Position numbers and translations under genes: made by a program
In this document: one piece after another, positions 9,945-23,440 of the stretch
How positions within the stretch are numbered: position 1 is the first letter of the stretch
Layout: the number at the start of each line of letters is the position of its first letter
Origin: Gelatoporia subvermispora B
Lineage: Eukaryota; Basidiomycota; Agaricomycetes; Polyporales; Gelatoporiaceae
Length of the DNA stretch: 64,000 nucleotides
Assembly: GCA_000320605.2 (NCBI GenBank)
Contig: KB445793.1
Location: 322,556-386,555, forward strand
Direction: 5' to 3'
The notes under the pieces: model-generated
Database searches by the model: none
Seen by the model: only the letters and a program-made list of their open reading frames with translations
What the model was told of the DNA's origin: nothing

Positions 9945-12900
9945 TCATCGAGTAGGGTCAGAAATTCTATGGACCATCTCGTACAAAGCGGCTTTGTCCC
10001 CGCTCTCCTCGACCAGCGCACGGAAGAGGCCCTTCTGGTTCTGAAGTAGCACACTAGGCTTATCAAATTCGACCTGCATAACACACATGTTATCCGCAAG
10101 CCTCCATAGTGAGTCGAAGATAATATTGCACTCACGATTCTTCCTGCATCCAGAACCATCTGTGTTTCAAGCGTCGTCAGCCTTGAATCGAGAGCGCGCG
10201 CGACGTAGCACCTACGATCTTGTCGGCATCCATGATGGTCTGAAGTCGGTGAGCGACAGTGAGCAGGGTCACATCTTTGTCAAGTTCATGCCTGAGTGAA
10301 TACTGGATAATCGCGTCTGTCGCGTAATCTGCCATGTTATATCTCAGCATCCTTGCACACACCAAAATCCATTAAGTCCCACCAATAGCAGATGTCGCTA
10401 ACGATAATGATCGCTGGTCAGCCAACTCGCAAGGCTTCCTAAACGTGCCACACACCCTCGTCAAGAATCATTAACTTGCTCCGGCGTACGATCGCACGCG
10501 CGAGCGCGAGGATCTGGCGCTGGCCAACCGAGAGGTTTCCGCCACCGCTCGCGATGGACGTGTCAAGCGTGATGCGTCCCTCATCCGCGGTGCTCTGGCC
10601 CTGAACCGCGGACAAGCCCGCAGCACGCAATGCATCATACAGCTCTGCGTCGTCGTACTCGCCGAACGGGTCTAAGTTCTGGCGTAGCGTTCCACTAAGT
10701 AGCTCGGGCTGCAGCGATCATAGGAGCGATTAGCTTTGTAGGGATCTGTGATGAACAGGCGAAGAATAAGTGCGTACCACTTGCGGTACTATAGTGATGT
10801 TTCTCCGGAGCACATCGAGGTTGAGAGCGTCGATGGGGAGCCCGTCATAGAATACCTTGCCCTCAGTAATGATGCAGCGTAGCAAGGCCAGCGTGAGGGA
10901 GCTCTGGGCCGTGCTCAGCTCGTGGTCGATATGTTATTGGAACAATTGTGTACCTTTCCGCTTCCTGTTCTCCCCACTATGGCCGACAGCCTCAGCTAAT
11001 ATTAGGTTCGGAACACATTGCAACTGACCAATGCCGACACGCTCTCCTGATTTGACTTCGAAAGTGACGTTGTGCAGGACATGTGGGCCGTCCTATGTCT
11101 ATATGTCCAAGAGACTACTGGATTTCTGGCAAGTGCGACCTACCGGCGAATACCGAGCGTAGAGGTGCTCCACTTTGAGGTCGCCGCTGGTAGGCCAGTG
11201 CGCAGGAGGTATTCCATCCCGAGTAGGCTTCGGTTCATGTTCTATATCGAGGTATTGTGCAATACGCTCCAAACTAACGTCCAAGAAGTAGGAGAATGTA
11301 CTGTGCAACTATCCAGAGATTAACGAACCTATTACCACTCAGCTCTACGTCATTAAGCATGCGAATCCACCAGAGGATCATGGTGCTGAACGCCACTGGA
11401 AATAGATCAGGGAATGGCTGACATATTACACCACGTCACACACCTGCCATGTTCAAAGAGAAACCTGTAGTTGAAGCCTTCGTACTGCCACTTCCCCACA
11501 CAAGATACGTGGCAAGTAGAGCCACGAACAGGTGTCCCAATGCTTCCAAGCGGATAGTGACCCATCTATTCTTTGTCATCGCATGCAGCGTGTTCATGCC
11601 AAGGTAGTTCGACTCACCGACTGAGGTCGTTGAAGGGCACTGCAGCTCGAGTATACCTATTGATGCGTCGGAATAATTCCTCTCGCATAGCTTCCTGCGC
11701 GCCATACGCTCGGATAGAGGCTTCCCATCCGTGGTCAGTTAAGTCGCATCATTATATTCAGCTATGGAGACATACTAAGCCCAGCCATCGTTGCTCCGAA
11801 GTGCCCGAGCACCGGCGCCTTCGTGTTGCTCATCTCACGCTTCACACATAATTGCGCTTTCATGTACATCTGGCCGCAGAACACGCCCGCGGCCGTGATG
11901 AGGCTTCCAGGGATGATGAAGAGCGGTGAGAACACCATGACTGCGGCAAAGCGAATGATCATTGTCGCGCATATGTCTAGGAAGGCGGAGAGAGCATTGT
12001 TGATCTGACCATCAACTACTTGATGTGTCAGTTACTTGGAGCAGGATTTAGGATGTCTTCAGCCAGGTTCGCACCTGCATTAATGTCTTTTGTACACCTA
12101 GTAATGATACGCGAAACTGGGGTCTTGTCCAGCCATCTAACAGCTCATGAGCCTATGTCCTCCCAGTGAAATCAGTTCGAGAGACCTCACCTCAACGTCG
12201 ACCCTAGCACGGAAGTAACGAGATCATTATGCACTCTCTTAGACGCCCTGATGTTGCCGAGGATCCAAACGACATAGCCTGAGCCGTATATCAAGACTAG
12301 CGAGAGTAGCATCATGGAATAGACATCAAGGTAGCTGTCATGGAAAGCGTTAACTATTACCGACTTCCGAGCTGTCCGCACTTACAATGAGACATTGACC
12401 TCGCTCGGTGTTTTGTCTTCATACTGTTGAGCCCAATACCCGACAAACCATGTCTGAGTTGCATTGATGACCTCAGTGATCAACAGAGATCCCATAAATC
12501 CCAGCCAGAATAGGTATGGGTGGGCCCCCCCGAGAGCAAACAAATAGAGCTTCACTGTTTTCATCTCAGCACACGCGCGTACCGAATTTTGATGCAAAAG
12601 AACTCACTTGCTGACCAGCTCACGTGGCCCGAAGCAATCTCCTCTTCGACAATCAACTTCCCACTTGTGCTCTCTTTTGCTGGGGCTTCCAAGTCCACGA
12701 TGTCGACGGCGTGCTCTGCCTGTTCCACTTCCCTGGTTTCTTCGGCCATCTGTTCGGAAAGTCTAGGATCACTTTCGAGAACTTCTGCTAGTGATCCTTG
12801 CTTCGCGATATGTCCGTCTGGGGACATGGCAACCACAAAGTCCGCAACTCGACCAGTGAGGCCAATATTGTGAGTCTTGAAGAGGATCAGCTAATTGTGT

Positions 12901-15900
12901 AATGAACGATGCAGCAATGTATACGTACGACGAGTATCACCGTCCTTGAATGCACCAAATCGCCTTTGAGGCACTTATCGACTATCCACTTGGCGGTATG
13001 TACGTCGAGAGCAGCGAGGATCTAGCCGCATTCCAGAACGCTGACATTGTAACAGTCACGATGCACTCACATCATCCAGGAGCAGAGTTTGAGCAGATGA
13101 ATAGACAGCACGAGCAAGAGTGAGACGAGCCTATCATAAAACGCAAGTAAGATTTGAAGTCGTCGGGGTCTCGGCACTCGACGTGATTAGCACCTTTTGC
13201 CCTCCGCTATGTCTCGTGTTATATGTCTGCTTTCATTGTGATCATATTGAAGACTCACCTAAGCGTTATTCCCTTCTCGCCAACTTCTGTCATATCTCCA
13301 GCGTCGAACAGACTGATGTCGGGCTTGAGCGCGCATTGCTCAATTACTGAAGAATAACTCGACATTGTGTCTCGTTACGGTAAATGGCGCTTACCTTTGT
13401 TGTAACGCTCTTCATCGAAAGGAGACCCGAACAGAATGTTTTCCTATTGTAGGGGTACATGTTCAAGTGCTACTTTCATTTACCCAAGATCGCGGCACCT
13501 ACCCGGATCGTTTCATTTTGCACCCATGATTCTTGGGCAGCATACGCAATACCCCCGGCTCGCGGGAGACTCACGAAGGATTCGGGACTCATCGGAATAT
13601 AATGCATCTCTCCTGAAGCGACGGTCGAGCCTAAGTCCCTCTGACGGCCAGTTGGCTTTGCTTACCCAATAATGCCATCAGAAGAGACGTTTTGCCTGCC
13701 CCCGTGGGCCCGATAATCAAGTTGATGGAATATTGCTTGAATATCAGTTCATCGGCAACGCAAAGGGTAAATTTCCGCCGCGAGGTACTGGTACCGTCAC
13801 GCTCGCTGGACCATGTGAATGTCGACTCGCGAATTCCGACGTCGCCGGATAAAGACATATGTTGTTGAGTACTTTCCAGAGGACTATCGTTTTGCGCGGT
13901 AAACTGGTCTAATAACTCTGTCTGAAAACATCAGCGAGTCCGTCAGTGCATTGTGAGTTGTGATTGTAGCGGAAGCCAGGCTCAACAAACCTCGTGCAGA
14001 ACTTCATCAACTCGCTCGAGAGAGACTTTGCCTAGGATACAATCAGTCAAACCTCCGGCCCCGGGTCGAAACATGAAGCACTTCACCTTCAACGAGCATC
14101 GGGACACTCCTCCAAATACGCTGCAAGCTATCTGCTAGCATTTCGAATGCTAGTAAAGTTTGCCGTTAGAAAACAAAGAGATAGTGACGCTTCTTATAGT
14201 AACAGACCTGACATGGCAGGGAAGACCTTGGAGGCTGTTTGCATGTCAAGTCAGCTTATTGGATTCGTAGTCATTTATATTGACCTGTCATAGCTCGCTT
14301 CATAATGACCGACTGACCCGAATGTCAGCTGCATGATACTCGTTCGCGATCGTCACTTACATAAGTGAAGAACGTTGTCAGCATCACTATGAGGGGGACG
14401 GTGTAGCTGTAAGGTGATGGATTTAGACATGGAACACATATTCAGGAGGTATGCTCGCTGACCTGACCATCCAGATAAGCAGGCCAAGCAGTTTGTATGT
14501 TTTCGCCCATTCCAACTCTTCGTCGCGCTTTCGCGACAGCTCCTCTGCAGCCCGAGGTTCCCATCCGAAAAGCTTGATCATGCGAAAGACATTGAGAGCT
14601 AGTACGTTTATGAGAGACCCTTTGATACTAGAGTAGGAGTGCGACAAACTATCTGTCACTATCTGGACTCGGGCGTCCGTCTAAAACGAAGTTAACGTGC
14701 ATTCTCATTAGATAAAAAGCGGTACTACCTTCGACATTTTTTGCTTCTGAATTGCCTGTGTACGGCTTGCGATGTATCCAGGTATCGGGGTCAGGATGAT
14801 CATTGTTGCCAACCCGACCAGGGCACTATAAGGAGAATAAGACGAAATCACTGAGGACAGGCATTGTTCTCACCTCCACGACAGGAGACTATATAGGAAC
14901 ACGATCGAAAAAACACCTTGCAATGGGACCATCTCGACTACATGATGTCCAGACATGAAGTTCAGGAAGTACTTTGGTCATCGTATAACTCACTTAGGAT
15001 CAGAAAATCACAGGCAGACACTATGTTGTCGAGGTCGACAGTGACAAGGTTGTTCAATTTACCCGTAAGGTTCTTGAGTTTACCCTGTGCATGGGCTGCA
15101 GAGCGTTCCACCTCGGGCACTGCGGATGCCTTTGTTTTGCCTTTGTTCACAGCTGAGCGTGAAGTCCCTCCCACACTGTTAGCGCGAAGCGTCTCGTCGT
15201 CGCCACTGTTGTCCTCAGCCGATTCCACTTCCTCTTGGGTCTCGACGACGGACGCCGTCTCTGGCGTGACCGTCATGCTGCTTCTTGCACTGTCTTCACC
15301 TTCACTATCGGTCTCGGCCTTCACGCGTATGCGTAGAGAGTGGTCGAAAACGAGCGACGTAATCATCGCTTCTGCACGGACTCTCATCCTCAACTGCGTT
15401 TACGTTAGCTCAATTGACTTAGTCCGTACTATCAGTGCATACTTACCGCTACAAAAATGTACCATTGCCAAGCGAGCGAGCGACACATTGGTACCAGAAA
15501 CAGCCAGAGCACCCATATCCATGGGCGCATGGTTGCACCTGCGCCTCCAGATTCGATGTATCTGTGTCGCGTCAGATCCGTCATAGCCAAGAAACTGCGC
15601 ACCCACAAGAGAAGACGATTGATTCCGATCGGATTTGCTATTCCAAACGCGGCCTAAAAAGATGAGGGAGTCAAATTGTAGAGTCACCCAGAACGACTTA
15701 CCATGAATACGACCATGATCGCCAATACGATATATTCTTTGTCTGGATTTCGCATCAGAAAGGTGCCTAGATACTGCGCTCTAATGCTTCCTCACAGAAG
15801 ATCCTCATCAATCCCCAAAAGAGATGACGTTTCGGCTTCACCTGGAAGGGATCCAGGTGCTACGTATAAATCTTAGATCCCACCCCATGAAGGCATACAT

Positions 15901-16905
15901 ATTAGTCCATACCGGGTAGCTCCTCTTGATCAAATTGTGCACCATGTCGTAGTCCGCAGTGGGCGAGAGCTGATCCAGCGGCAAGTGCGTTGTACGCCAA
16001 GCTTTCATGACAAGCCAATCCATGAATCCATATAACATCAAGGAGAGAATAGATGCAGTTTGCTCTGGCGTTGGGTCCATGGGTTCCTTGGAACGTTTAG
16101 CACACAAATGGCAGACATGGGGTGTTGGATACACATACCTTTGGATCGAAAGGCTCATACTTTCGCGGTGAGACGGCTGGAATCACTATTGCGGCTATAG
16201 AGAGAAGAATGATCTTGACCCATAGAATCCAACCCTCCGATTCGTCAGCCGGGGAGGGAGTCCACGTGGCGTATGGCCAAATATCGCGGTGGACATAGAC
16301 AATCCAGGTTGCCACCAAAACAGTTGCGAGGTGCTTACGTACGAGTGCGCTAGTGGATGGAGGTGCTATCACAGACAATAATGAGAGTATCGTGACGTAT
16401 GCCTTCGCATCATTGGTAAGCACTGATAATGTAGCAGGACCGCCCGCCGACCAACTCACGAATGTCACGCAAAGACCGATGTTGAACCAGAAGGCAATAC
16501 CAGATAACCCGATGGTCGTATAGATGAATAGGATGAGTAACGAAAGGCAGCATAGCAGTCTTGTGCAGCGGAAGGCAAAGATGATGGCATCGCCTCGCTG
16601 GTCCACATATTCAGGATCACCGGCATTGAGATCATGATTTGCGGCGCTACTTTCAGAGCCGCCGTTTACTGTTGCAATTCGTCGTCTTGCGCTAGCAGCC
16701 AGTATGGCCTGCAACACCAAGAGTGTCGCCGAAATACTAGCGATTCCGGATGGTACCCCGATGATGTATTGCAGAGTGCTACGTAGTCATATTTAGTGAC
16801 AATGAGTCGCGGTTAAGTCGGCTCGCTATTTGTTGAAATCACTTACACTTCTCCCGGGTCAGCTTTTATCGACGACATCTGACTCGGTGTCGCGAAAACT
16901 TCCAT
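9945..16905 (-). CDS. ABC transporter, ABCC/MRP type, copy A
   Basis: A many-exon gene read on the minus strand; the start chosen is the ATG at 16905 giving [10 protein letters not shown], whose exon splices to [11 protein letters not shown]. An open frame continues upstream, so the start is uncertain. Order: N-terminal membrane helices (TMD0-like), TMD1 with an acidic Ser-rich loop before [18 protein letters not shown]1 (Walker [17 protein letters not shown] near 13700; degenerate Walker B LLLDD), linker ending [19 protein letters not shown]2 ([17 protein letters not shown]), NBD2 ([35 protein letters not shown]). The last residues are [13 protein letters not shown]1 with Asp in place of the catalytic Glu and a canonical NBD2 are usual for ABCC exporters. 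GGQK is on a 13-nt exon (13194-13206) and ATSAI on a 15-nt exon (10383-10397). Substrate unknown. No frame break was noticed. Confidence 0.8.
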
Positions 16906-18059
16906 GTTGAATTTGCTCACAGGAATACCGAAACCAAACGTACGTGAGGCTGATAACTTTTTAGTCGCCTCTATAAGAGTGTTGATGAGCGTTAAAATGA
17001 GGGCGGTGGGTAATCTATCATGAGAAGCACGTCGGCTACTTACAGAAAGTTTCGAGATCATAGTAGATAGACCGTCCACTGCGCAGGTGGGACGGATCAC
17101 GGGCACGACAGTAGCACAAAGCGTTGTCCTTATCGGGATCAAGCTACTCTCACGTCGTGCGCGCTCGTTGCCAACATCGGAGCCGCACCTATGAGGGCTT
17201 CCTGTGGCGCCATTCATTATCGCGGTCCCGACGAATATTTCGCCCGAGTCATACTCTTCTGGGAGGCTCGGAACCTAAGATCTCTCACTGGCAGTCATCT
17301 AACTGCGCCTTCCTCAGGTGCGCAGGTTCTTGATCACACACGAGGAAGCCAGTTACATGTGTTGATAGACCCATAGGTAGAGCGCTGAAATTGCGTGCCA
17401 CATGAGATCGCTGCGAATACTATGAGACGCCCATGCTGATTGTAGTCTCCCTCCGAGTCTGTGTTAATTCACAGAGTGATCCAAGAGTCGGTGTTAGATG
17501 GCGCTGTGAGATGGCGCTGTGAGATGGCGCTGTTAGATTGCGCTGACTCTTGGTGCTGCTCATGCACACGCCACAACACCTAGTAGTGTAGCATCTGCCA
17601 TAGCCTGATCCCTGTCGGTAACACTGCACCGGCTTTGCCTGCACATGGCATATCAAGGTGTTCTCGATTTGACCTCGCGCCATCCGTCCGAGGATCATGA
17701 GGATTTGGGCGAATGCCAGAGCTCGGTAGGGTACTGGTGATCTCCTTGAGTGTGTTATGCTTCCCCTGATGAGCACAGCAGCATACCGACGATTAGTCCC
17801 TCAAACAGACAACCGAGTTCAAGTTGTCCTGCCTTACGTGCGGTGTTAGAGACGCACACAAGGGACACGAAATTCCTGAAGTGTGGCAATGATTGACGTG
17901 ACCGTCACTCCAAAGGAAGGTATTGCAGTGACCTTAGGCCTGAGTCCATCTTGATGTCAAGATTGTACAAGAATCTTTTTTCTACATCCCAGATATCAGC
18001 GCAATGTGTCCTGGTTACAAGCCATATAACCCCGGTACAACCTATAGTAAAGGAAGCGC
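16906..18059. other. Intergenic region upstream of ABC copy A and after PIG-U
   Basis: Includes the probable promoter and 5' leader of ABC copy A. An open frame in phase with its first exon runs up to 17217, and the corresponding region of copy D is similar but interrupted, so it is probably leader or a first exon I cannot fix. Besides a 13-nt minisatellite at 17496-17547, nothing gene-like is seen. Confidence 0.45.
17496..17547. repeat. 13-nt tandem repeat, four copies
   Basis: Two perfect copies of AGATGGCGCTGTG are followed by two degenerate ones (ending GTT and GAC). It is noncoding and lies about 0.6 kb upstream of the ABC copy A start. Confidence 0.85.
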
Positions 18060-19709
18060 TCATTCCTGGACAACCTCATAACCACCCTTGAGCTCTCCAA
18101 CTGCTGCTCGCAACCCTGCCCACATCGCATCTAAGAGCGCAGCGCCGTTCGCCATACCAAAAACGAGCGTAGATGCATAGAAGAAGTTGGCATTGCCCGT
18201 GCCTTGTGTAAGCCAGAGGGAGTGGAACAGCGGCAGCAGAAGCGACGCGTGTAGATGGAGGAGCGTTGTCACGATGGGGTGGCGCAAATCTGTGTCAATG
18301 CGCGGTCAATCGCAGCTTGCTCAGGAAATTAGCACCGGTTAACCAAACGTACATGAGTATGTCTCCGGAAACAGTGCCGTCATACTGAGGAATAGTCCGG
18401 GGTCGGATAGAGTGGGGTACGCCTTAAAAGTAGCGAGGACCCCGGCAAGCAGGTATGTCGCATATAGAATGTCGTGCCTTGCTGCACATCAGATGGGAAC
18501 TTCTAATTGTACGAGGGATCGACTCACTGGTACTTGATGCAGACGGGAGCCACATAAATCAGGAGATGCACCTAGTAGCGAAGTGAGAGCGGCTATGATT
18601 GCAAATACACACTATGGGACATACAGAGAAGACCATGAGAAAGAACGGTCTGAAGTGATCGAACATCTCTGTGAAGAAATACCACCACAGACCCGGGTTT
18701 GGCGTTAGGTCAGGTAGTAGAAGCCTTCATTCGTCTTAGTGTTCATTCCTGTAAGCACGGCAGTCCAGTACTCACGACGCGCCCCAGGTCTTCTCAACCC
18801 ATGATGTGTTACCGCATACAAGTGTGGCCATTGCGAACAATGCCACAAAGTACCCTGCGAACTCAGCCGACAGAGGGTATAATTGGCGGAGATTGGCGGA
18901 CAGTGGGCGCGGAGAGACTAGATGCGAAACAGGTGATGACAAGAGCAGAAGCAAGAGAGGGAACATGAGCACAAGAGAGGGCAGAGATAGATGCACCAGC
19001 AGTGCGAACGCCATCAGTGCTGCTGACGTGCGGCCTGCCATACATAGGTCAGTCCCATTAGTCTCGTACAGACCGAGAGAACCTCATGTAATGCGTACCC
19101 TGACTTGCGCACATGAGTGCACTGAGACATAGAGCATTCTCTAAGCTTGATGTCGAAAACGCTAACGACGGGAGAAAGATGTATGGGTTGAGCAGGTACC
19201 TGATGGACGGTCAGTAGCTAGTCTTTGGATGAGAATGGATATCAGGCATACGAAGCGGCTATGAGCACGTCTCTTGGACTGCTTGCAACGTTTTGTCGGG
19301 CTCTCCAAATCTGTACCAGAGCCCAGGCGGCTACCGCGTCACAAATAGTCCATAGGATAGGTGACGTGAAACGCGTCAGCGGGAAGACCGTCGAGAACAC
19401 CGACAGCAGTAGAGGTGACTGGCACAGCATTTCAACAACATTCATAAATGGAGTAAGGCTACACGTACATGTCTGAATGGGCCCCCAGAATATGGATCGA
19501 ATCCTTGCTGAAAGAGGTACACACCCTCCTGCACTTCATCCGGTCGTCAGCGCCCGTGATGAGAGCCCAGAACGAAAGTCCGCACAGCGCGAGTACGATG
19601 TCAGCGGAGACGAGAGTTGGTGGTCATTATTGAGAACTTCAGGTAAGGAGGTAAATGCGAGGAGGAGTCGGCCAGCGACGAGGGCTGGAAAGGCGACATG
19701 AAAGTCCAT
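18060..19709 (-). CDS. PIGU: GPI transamidase subunit PIG-U (Gab1-like)
   Basis: Multi-exon minus-strand gene for a polytopic ER membrane protein of the GPI transamidase complex, which transfers preassembled GPI anchors to proteins. The N-terminus [19 protein letters not shown] is followed by SSPLTSYSR, then after a 52 bp intron [18 protein letters not shown], the family's luminal motif. Further on come [18 protein letters not shown] and the C-terminal [20 protein letters not shown], both characteristic of PIG-U. Start codon at 19709 chosen because it begins the first hydrophobic segment. Its start is only 62 bases from the start of the divergent cyclin gene. The protein ends GGYEVVQE. I see no damage, although inner exon borders were not all checked. 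Confidence 0.85.
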
Positions 19710-19771
19710 GTAAAGTTGAAGCAGGTCAGGCGCGTCAAGACGCGATCGCCACTTTCCTCTGTACCACGACC
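19710..19771. promoter_or_regulatory. Shared divergent promoter of PIG-U and CTK2-like cyclin
   Basis: Only 62 bases separate the two start codons, so both leaders and core promoters must overlap or lie within neighbouring coding DNA. A perfect inverted repeat CGCGTCAAGACGCG is centred in the gap (19731-19744). The GACGCG half resembles G1/S MCB-type sites, but assignment to a factor is inference. Confidence 0.5.
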
Positions 19772-21193
19772 ATGGACGCGCTGAACCCGAACATCCGAGA
19801 TTCACCTTCTCAAATCCCAGCATCTCATGTCAAATATCATTTGCCCTACTTCACGCCGGCTGAAGTCGAACAGCTGTCGGAGAAACAGAGGGGAAAGCTC
19901 TCAGTGAACCAGGAGGAGAAGGCTAGACAACAAGCGTGCGGGTTCATAGAAGCAGTCGGTGCGAAGATTGGCTTGTACGTCCTTCCATTATCCTGATCAG
20001 ACGATTTGCCGTGGTTGGCTAAGATATGAGCTCGTAGCCCGCGCAAGACTATTGCCACCGCGCAGAATTTGTACCATCGCTTCCACCTCTTCTTTCCTCG
20101 CAAGGATTTCAGTTTCTATGTACGTGCTATGCTCGACCTCGTTGGACTACTGTAAACAAATCACTCGCAGGATGTCACGCTTGCGGCTCTCTATGTATCA
20201 TCCAAGATGCACGACACCCTTAAGAAACCCCGGGAAATTCTGATGGTAGCATACGCCGTACGCTTCCCGGAACTCGCGGCAAAGTCCAAGTCTGTGGCTG
20301 GAGAGGTGGACATGGATCCTCAAGTGCGTAGTCAACTTAACCGGTGAATTATGGGCCTGTGTGATTGAAATTCCTGCCACAGACAGTCGAGCACGATCGA
20401 CAACGTCTCTTAGCGGTCGAGAGACTCATACTTGAGACGATCTGCTTCAACTTTACTTCCCGTATGCCATTCCCGTATGTCATCAAAATCGGCAGAGCAT
20501 TTGGAGGTGTGTTGGCGTCATCCCAGATAAAATTGCGTCCTGATCACCCGCACAGCGACGAAGAGATTGACGAAACTGGCATGGCGGCTGGCCATTGATA
20601 GTCATCGAACAGTCGTCAACTTGGAATACCCCCCACACGTGGTGGCACTGGCCTGCCTATACCTAGCCTCTCTGCTGTCATCATTCGAGCAAGGCACGTC
20701 GCCAGAGCGGTCAGGTTATAACAGCAGTCATCAGATTGCGGCGACGTTTGGCAAATCCGGGAAGTGGGAACAACAGTTCCAAGTGCACGTCGCCGACCTG
20801 GAGGGTATGTGATGCAACCTACATGTCACACGTTCCCCTTGAACTTGAAGTTCATTTCTAGATATCATTCATGCAATCCTGGATTTGCTCATCACGGCTG
20901 CTGAGAATCCACTCGCGAACACATCCCCTGCGACACCCTCCTCTCCTTCTCCACATCTCTCACGAAGTCAGCACTATTCCAATCTGCTGTCTCAACAGCC
21001 TGTACCATACAAGACCGATCAGCTCATGAGACTCAAGATTGTCTTGCGGGAATCTGAGCACGAGCGACGGCCTCGACAGAGCGCCGCGCCGAATGAGCTC
21101 CATGCAGAGACGGAGGCAAGTCTTCTCGGCCGGAATGAAGGGACAATGCGTTTCCTCTTTGCGCCGCCGGGTATCGGGGAGGATGAGCCCTGA
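19772..21193 (+). CDS. CTK2: CTD kinase cyclin subunit, CTK2-like
   Basis: Spliced gene starting MDALNPNIRDSPSQIPASH. The cyclin box begins YFTPAEVEQLSEKQRGK and includes ARQQACGFIEAVGAKIG, PRKTIATAQNLYHRFHLFF, and DVTLAALYVSSKMHDTLKK, the pattern of RNA polymerase II CTD kinase cyclins (Ctk2/Lsc1 and cyclin K/L relatives). A second cyclin-like half follows (VEHDRQRLLAVERLILETI). The first intron splits the Phe codon after AKIG; the last exon starts near 20862 with DIIHAILDLLITAAENP and ends GIGEDEP. Expected role: partner of the Ctk1 kinase phosphorylating the RNA polymerase II tail. The exact cyclin subclass is less certain than the fold. Confidence 0.8.
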
Positions 21194-21330
21194 CTGTTAC
21201 TTCCTCACCTTCTTCCCGCATGGTACACCACGGGAAAATTACGTCATGCGTCCTGCTGTCTGTCCATCCATCTCTCAAGTCAAGTACATCAGTTTCGTTA
21301 CTTCTATTGCTTCTGTCCTTCCCCTGTGAT

Positions 21331-23440
21331 TCACCGCTCAAGTGCCACTCGCCGCGCGGCCCATTTCCTCCAAGCGTATTGCGACCCGTACCAACAAGTG
21401 ACAACCAACACGAAGCAGCCCACAATCGCAGCGCCGATGTAACCCGAGTTGTCGTTCGCCTGGCGCTCGGGTCAGCCTCCACGTAGCAGCAACAGCCCGA
21501 TCGCGACGTACCTTGGCCCAGCCCCTCCACCACCTGCCTGCGAGTCCGCCACCATCGGGAGCGTTCGCAGCAGCCTGGCACGGATTGCAGTTGTCCCCGA
21601 TCAGGCCCATGAACGTGATGAGGGATATGCTGCGGTGGGGTCAGCTAATGTGTGGGAAGATGGGAAGTCGCTGGCCGGACGTGCCTGAATGCAACAAGGA
21701 TGCTCATCAGCGTGAGCAGGATACTCAGGTCGGACATTGCGTTGCGCTTCACACGCATGTCGCGCTGATGTTGCTCCTGGACTGGGTCCGATGCGATCAT
21801 CTCTACATGTGTGTCTTCGAGTTTGGGTTCCGCTACGCGGGGAATCTCTTGTATATCAGCTGACAGTGTGGGTGATGCCAGCGACTGCTTCGTGTCTGAG
21901 CAAGGCAAGGATTTTTCTGTAGAGTCAATAGTCCCTTTTGGTATTGATATGGGCGCCTTCAAGCTCTTTGCCTCCGGAGAGACATCCCGCTCGAAGATGG
22001 CGAAAGAGCGCTCGGGAAAGCCTGCGTAGGAGTATAGCATGATGATAGAGTCGACGGAGTCGATCAGCGTCATCCCAACTGTGAATAGGAGCTTTGCGAA
22101 GTTTTGAGTCAGCTCATGCACGGATTTAGTCTGTCGAAGAGCTCACAGGTAGAATCACGATGTATCCGGAGGGAATTTGCCTCCCGTTTTCGCCCTTGGC
22201 AATCGCGGAGACTGCCAAAAGGGCGATGGACGACGCGGTGTCAAATCCTGTGCAGCACTACATGAATAGGAGACCTCTACTGGTGCTGAAAACTGACCGA
22301 ATCCGAATAAGACACCGACTGGGTACATCTTCCATGGGCGGTTCACGAAGGTGATGATTGGGCCAATGAGCCTCATCGTTAGAGTTGTACCAGCGGAGGT
22401 GTCATCTTCAGTTTCGTCAAATTCTGCGTACTGCTCTGGATTTGCGGCGCGTAATGCTCGCTCTTTCTTTTGCTGCAAAGACTCGGGTTCGTCAAGGTGT
22501 CCTGGGACGCTCGGATAGATTCGTTAGCACACCTTGCGACGTTTCGCGAGAATCTTCCATAGTATGATGGAGTTGGCGGAACCGACGATGAATAGAAATG
22601 ACGCGCTGACAGCATCACCTAAACATCACCAATGTGAGGCAGATGAGACCTGACACTTGCTCATCAAAGTCATACCTACAATACCGCCTACTGCGCCCAC
22701 GCCGTCGATTCTATCGTACACATCTGTACTGATTGCTATCGCTACGTTCTGCGTCCACTGGAGTTTATTGGAGACGTGTGACGATGATGCTGAGTCTTAC
22801 CACGAGGATGACAATAGTGCTATGACCGAGTGAGAAGAAGAGTCCGCAGGTCACCGAGAGCTGACCCAGGTTCATGAGACTCCGTGTCGCATTATCGATT
22901 GCGCTGGAGCAATGTCAGACAGGCTACCTGTGAGATAGAATGCCACTCTGAGTAACAGGTGCTATATTCACATACGACAGCGGGACGGAACTAACCTTCA
23001 TTTTCGTAGCCAAGGAATTACCTGATATGATCCGCGTCAAGGGCTATCAGATTCAATATTCAATGTTCGCCATTTTGACTGATCTTCCACGCCCGACGTC
23101 ATAGTAGAGCACAGAGCAGGGAACCCACCATGTCTAAGTCCTATTGTCTGCAGTTCGCGGCAGGGAAGATGTGAGCTCAATTATGCACGGCGCGGACATC
23201 GGCCTCCGGGAAGCTCACCCAGGCAAGGAGCGCCAGGCTGAGGATGGGGCGCGTCTCGGCCTGACGCCCGAATAGGACAGCGGCGATACACCAGCAGATA
23301 GCGTTTGCGAGGAGTTCCGAGGAGAGCAGCAGCACTGACCGGCCGAAAAGTGTGAGGCGGGGAAGGCGAAATCGGCGATGCCCCAGCGTGGTGTCTTGGG
23401 CATCGCAGCGGGGGAATGCTTGTCGTATTTTCGTTATCAT
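21331..23440 (-). CDS. Nickel/cobalt transporter, NiCoT family (Nic1-like)
   Basis: Minus-strand gene starting MITKIRQAFPRCDAQD at 23440. The NiCoT signature His-x4-Asp-His is present as HALDADHI, split by an intron after the first His codon base, and followed by AIDNATRSLMNLGQL and SVTCGLFFSLGHSTIVILV, the second family motif. Later segments LLFTVGMTLIDSVDSIIM and MGLIGDNCNPCQAAANAPD also fit. A loop of about 80 hydrophilic residues lies between PERSFAIFE and DLSILLTLMSILVAF. The last exon ends AARRVALER. Expected role: high-affinity plasma-membrane uptake of Ni2+ or Co2+, probably supplying urease. It converges on the cyclin gene with 137 bp between stops. Confidence 0.88.

Noticed and set aside
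16906..17217. Open extension upstream of ABC copy A as extra N-terminal coding sequence
   Set aside because: The aligned part of copy D is broken by stops and neither B nor C has such an extension, so it is more likely leader sequence; not excluded.
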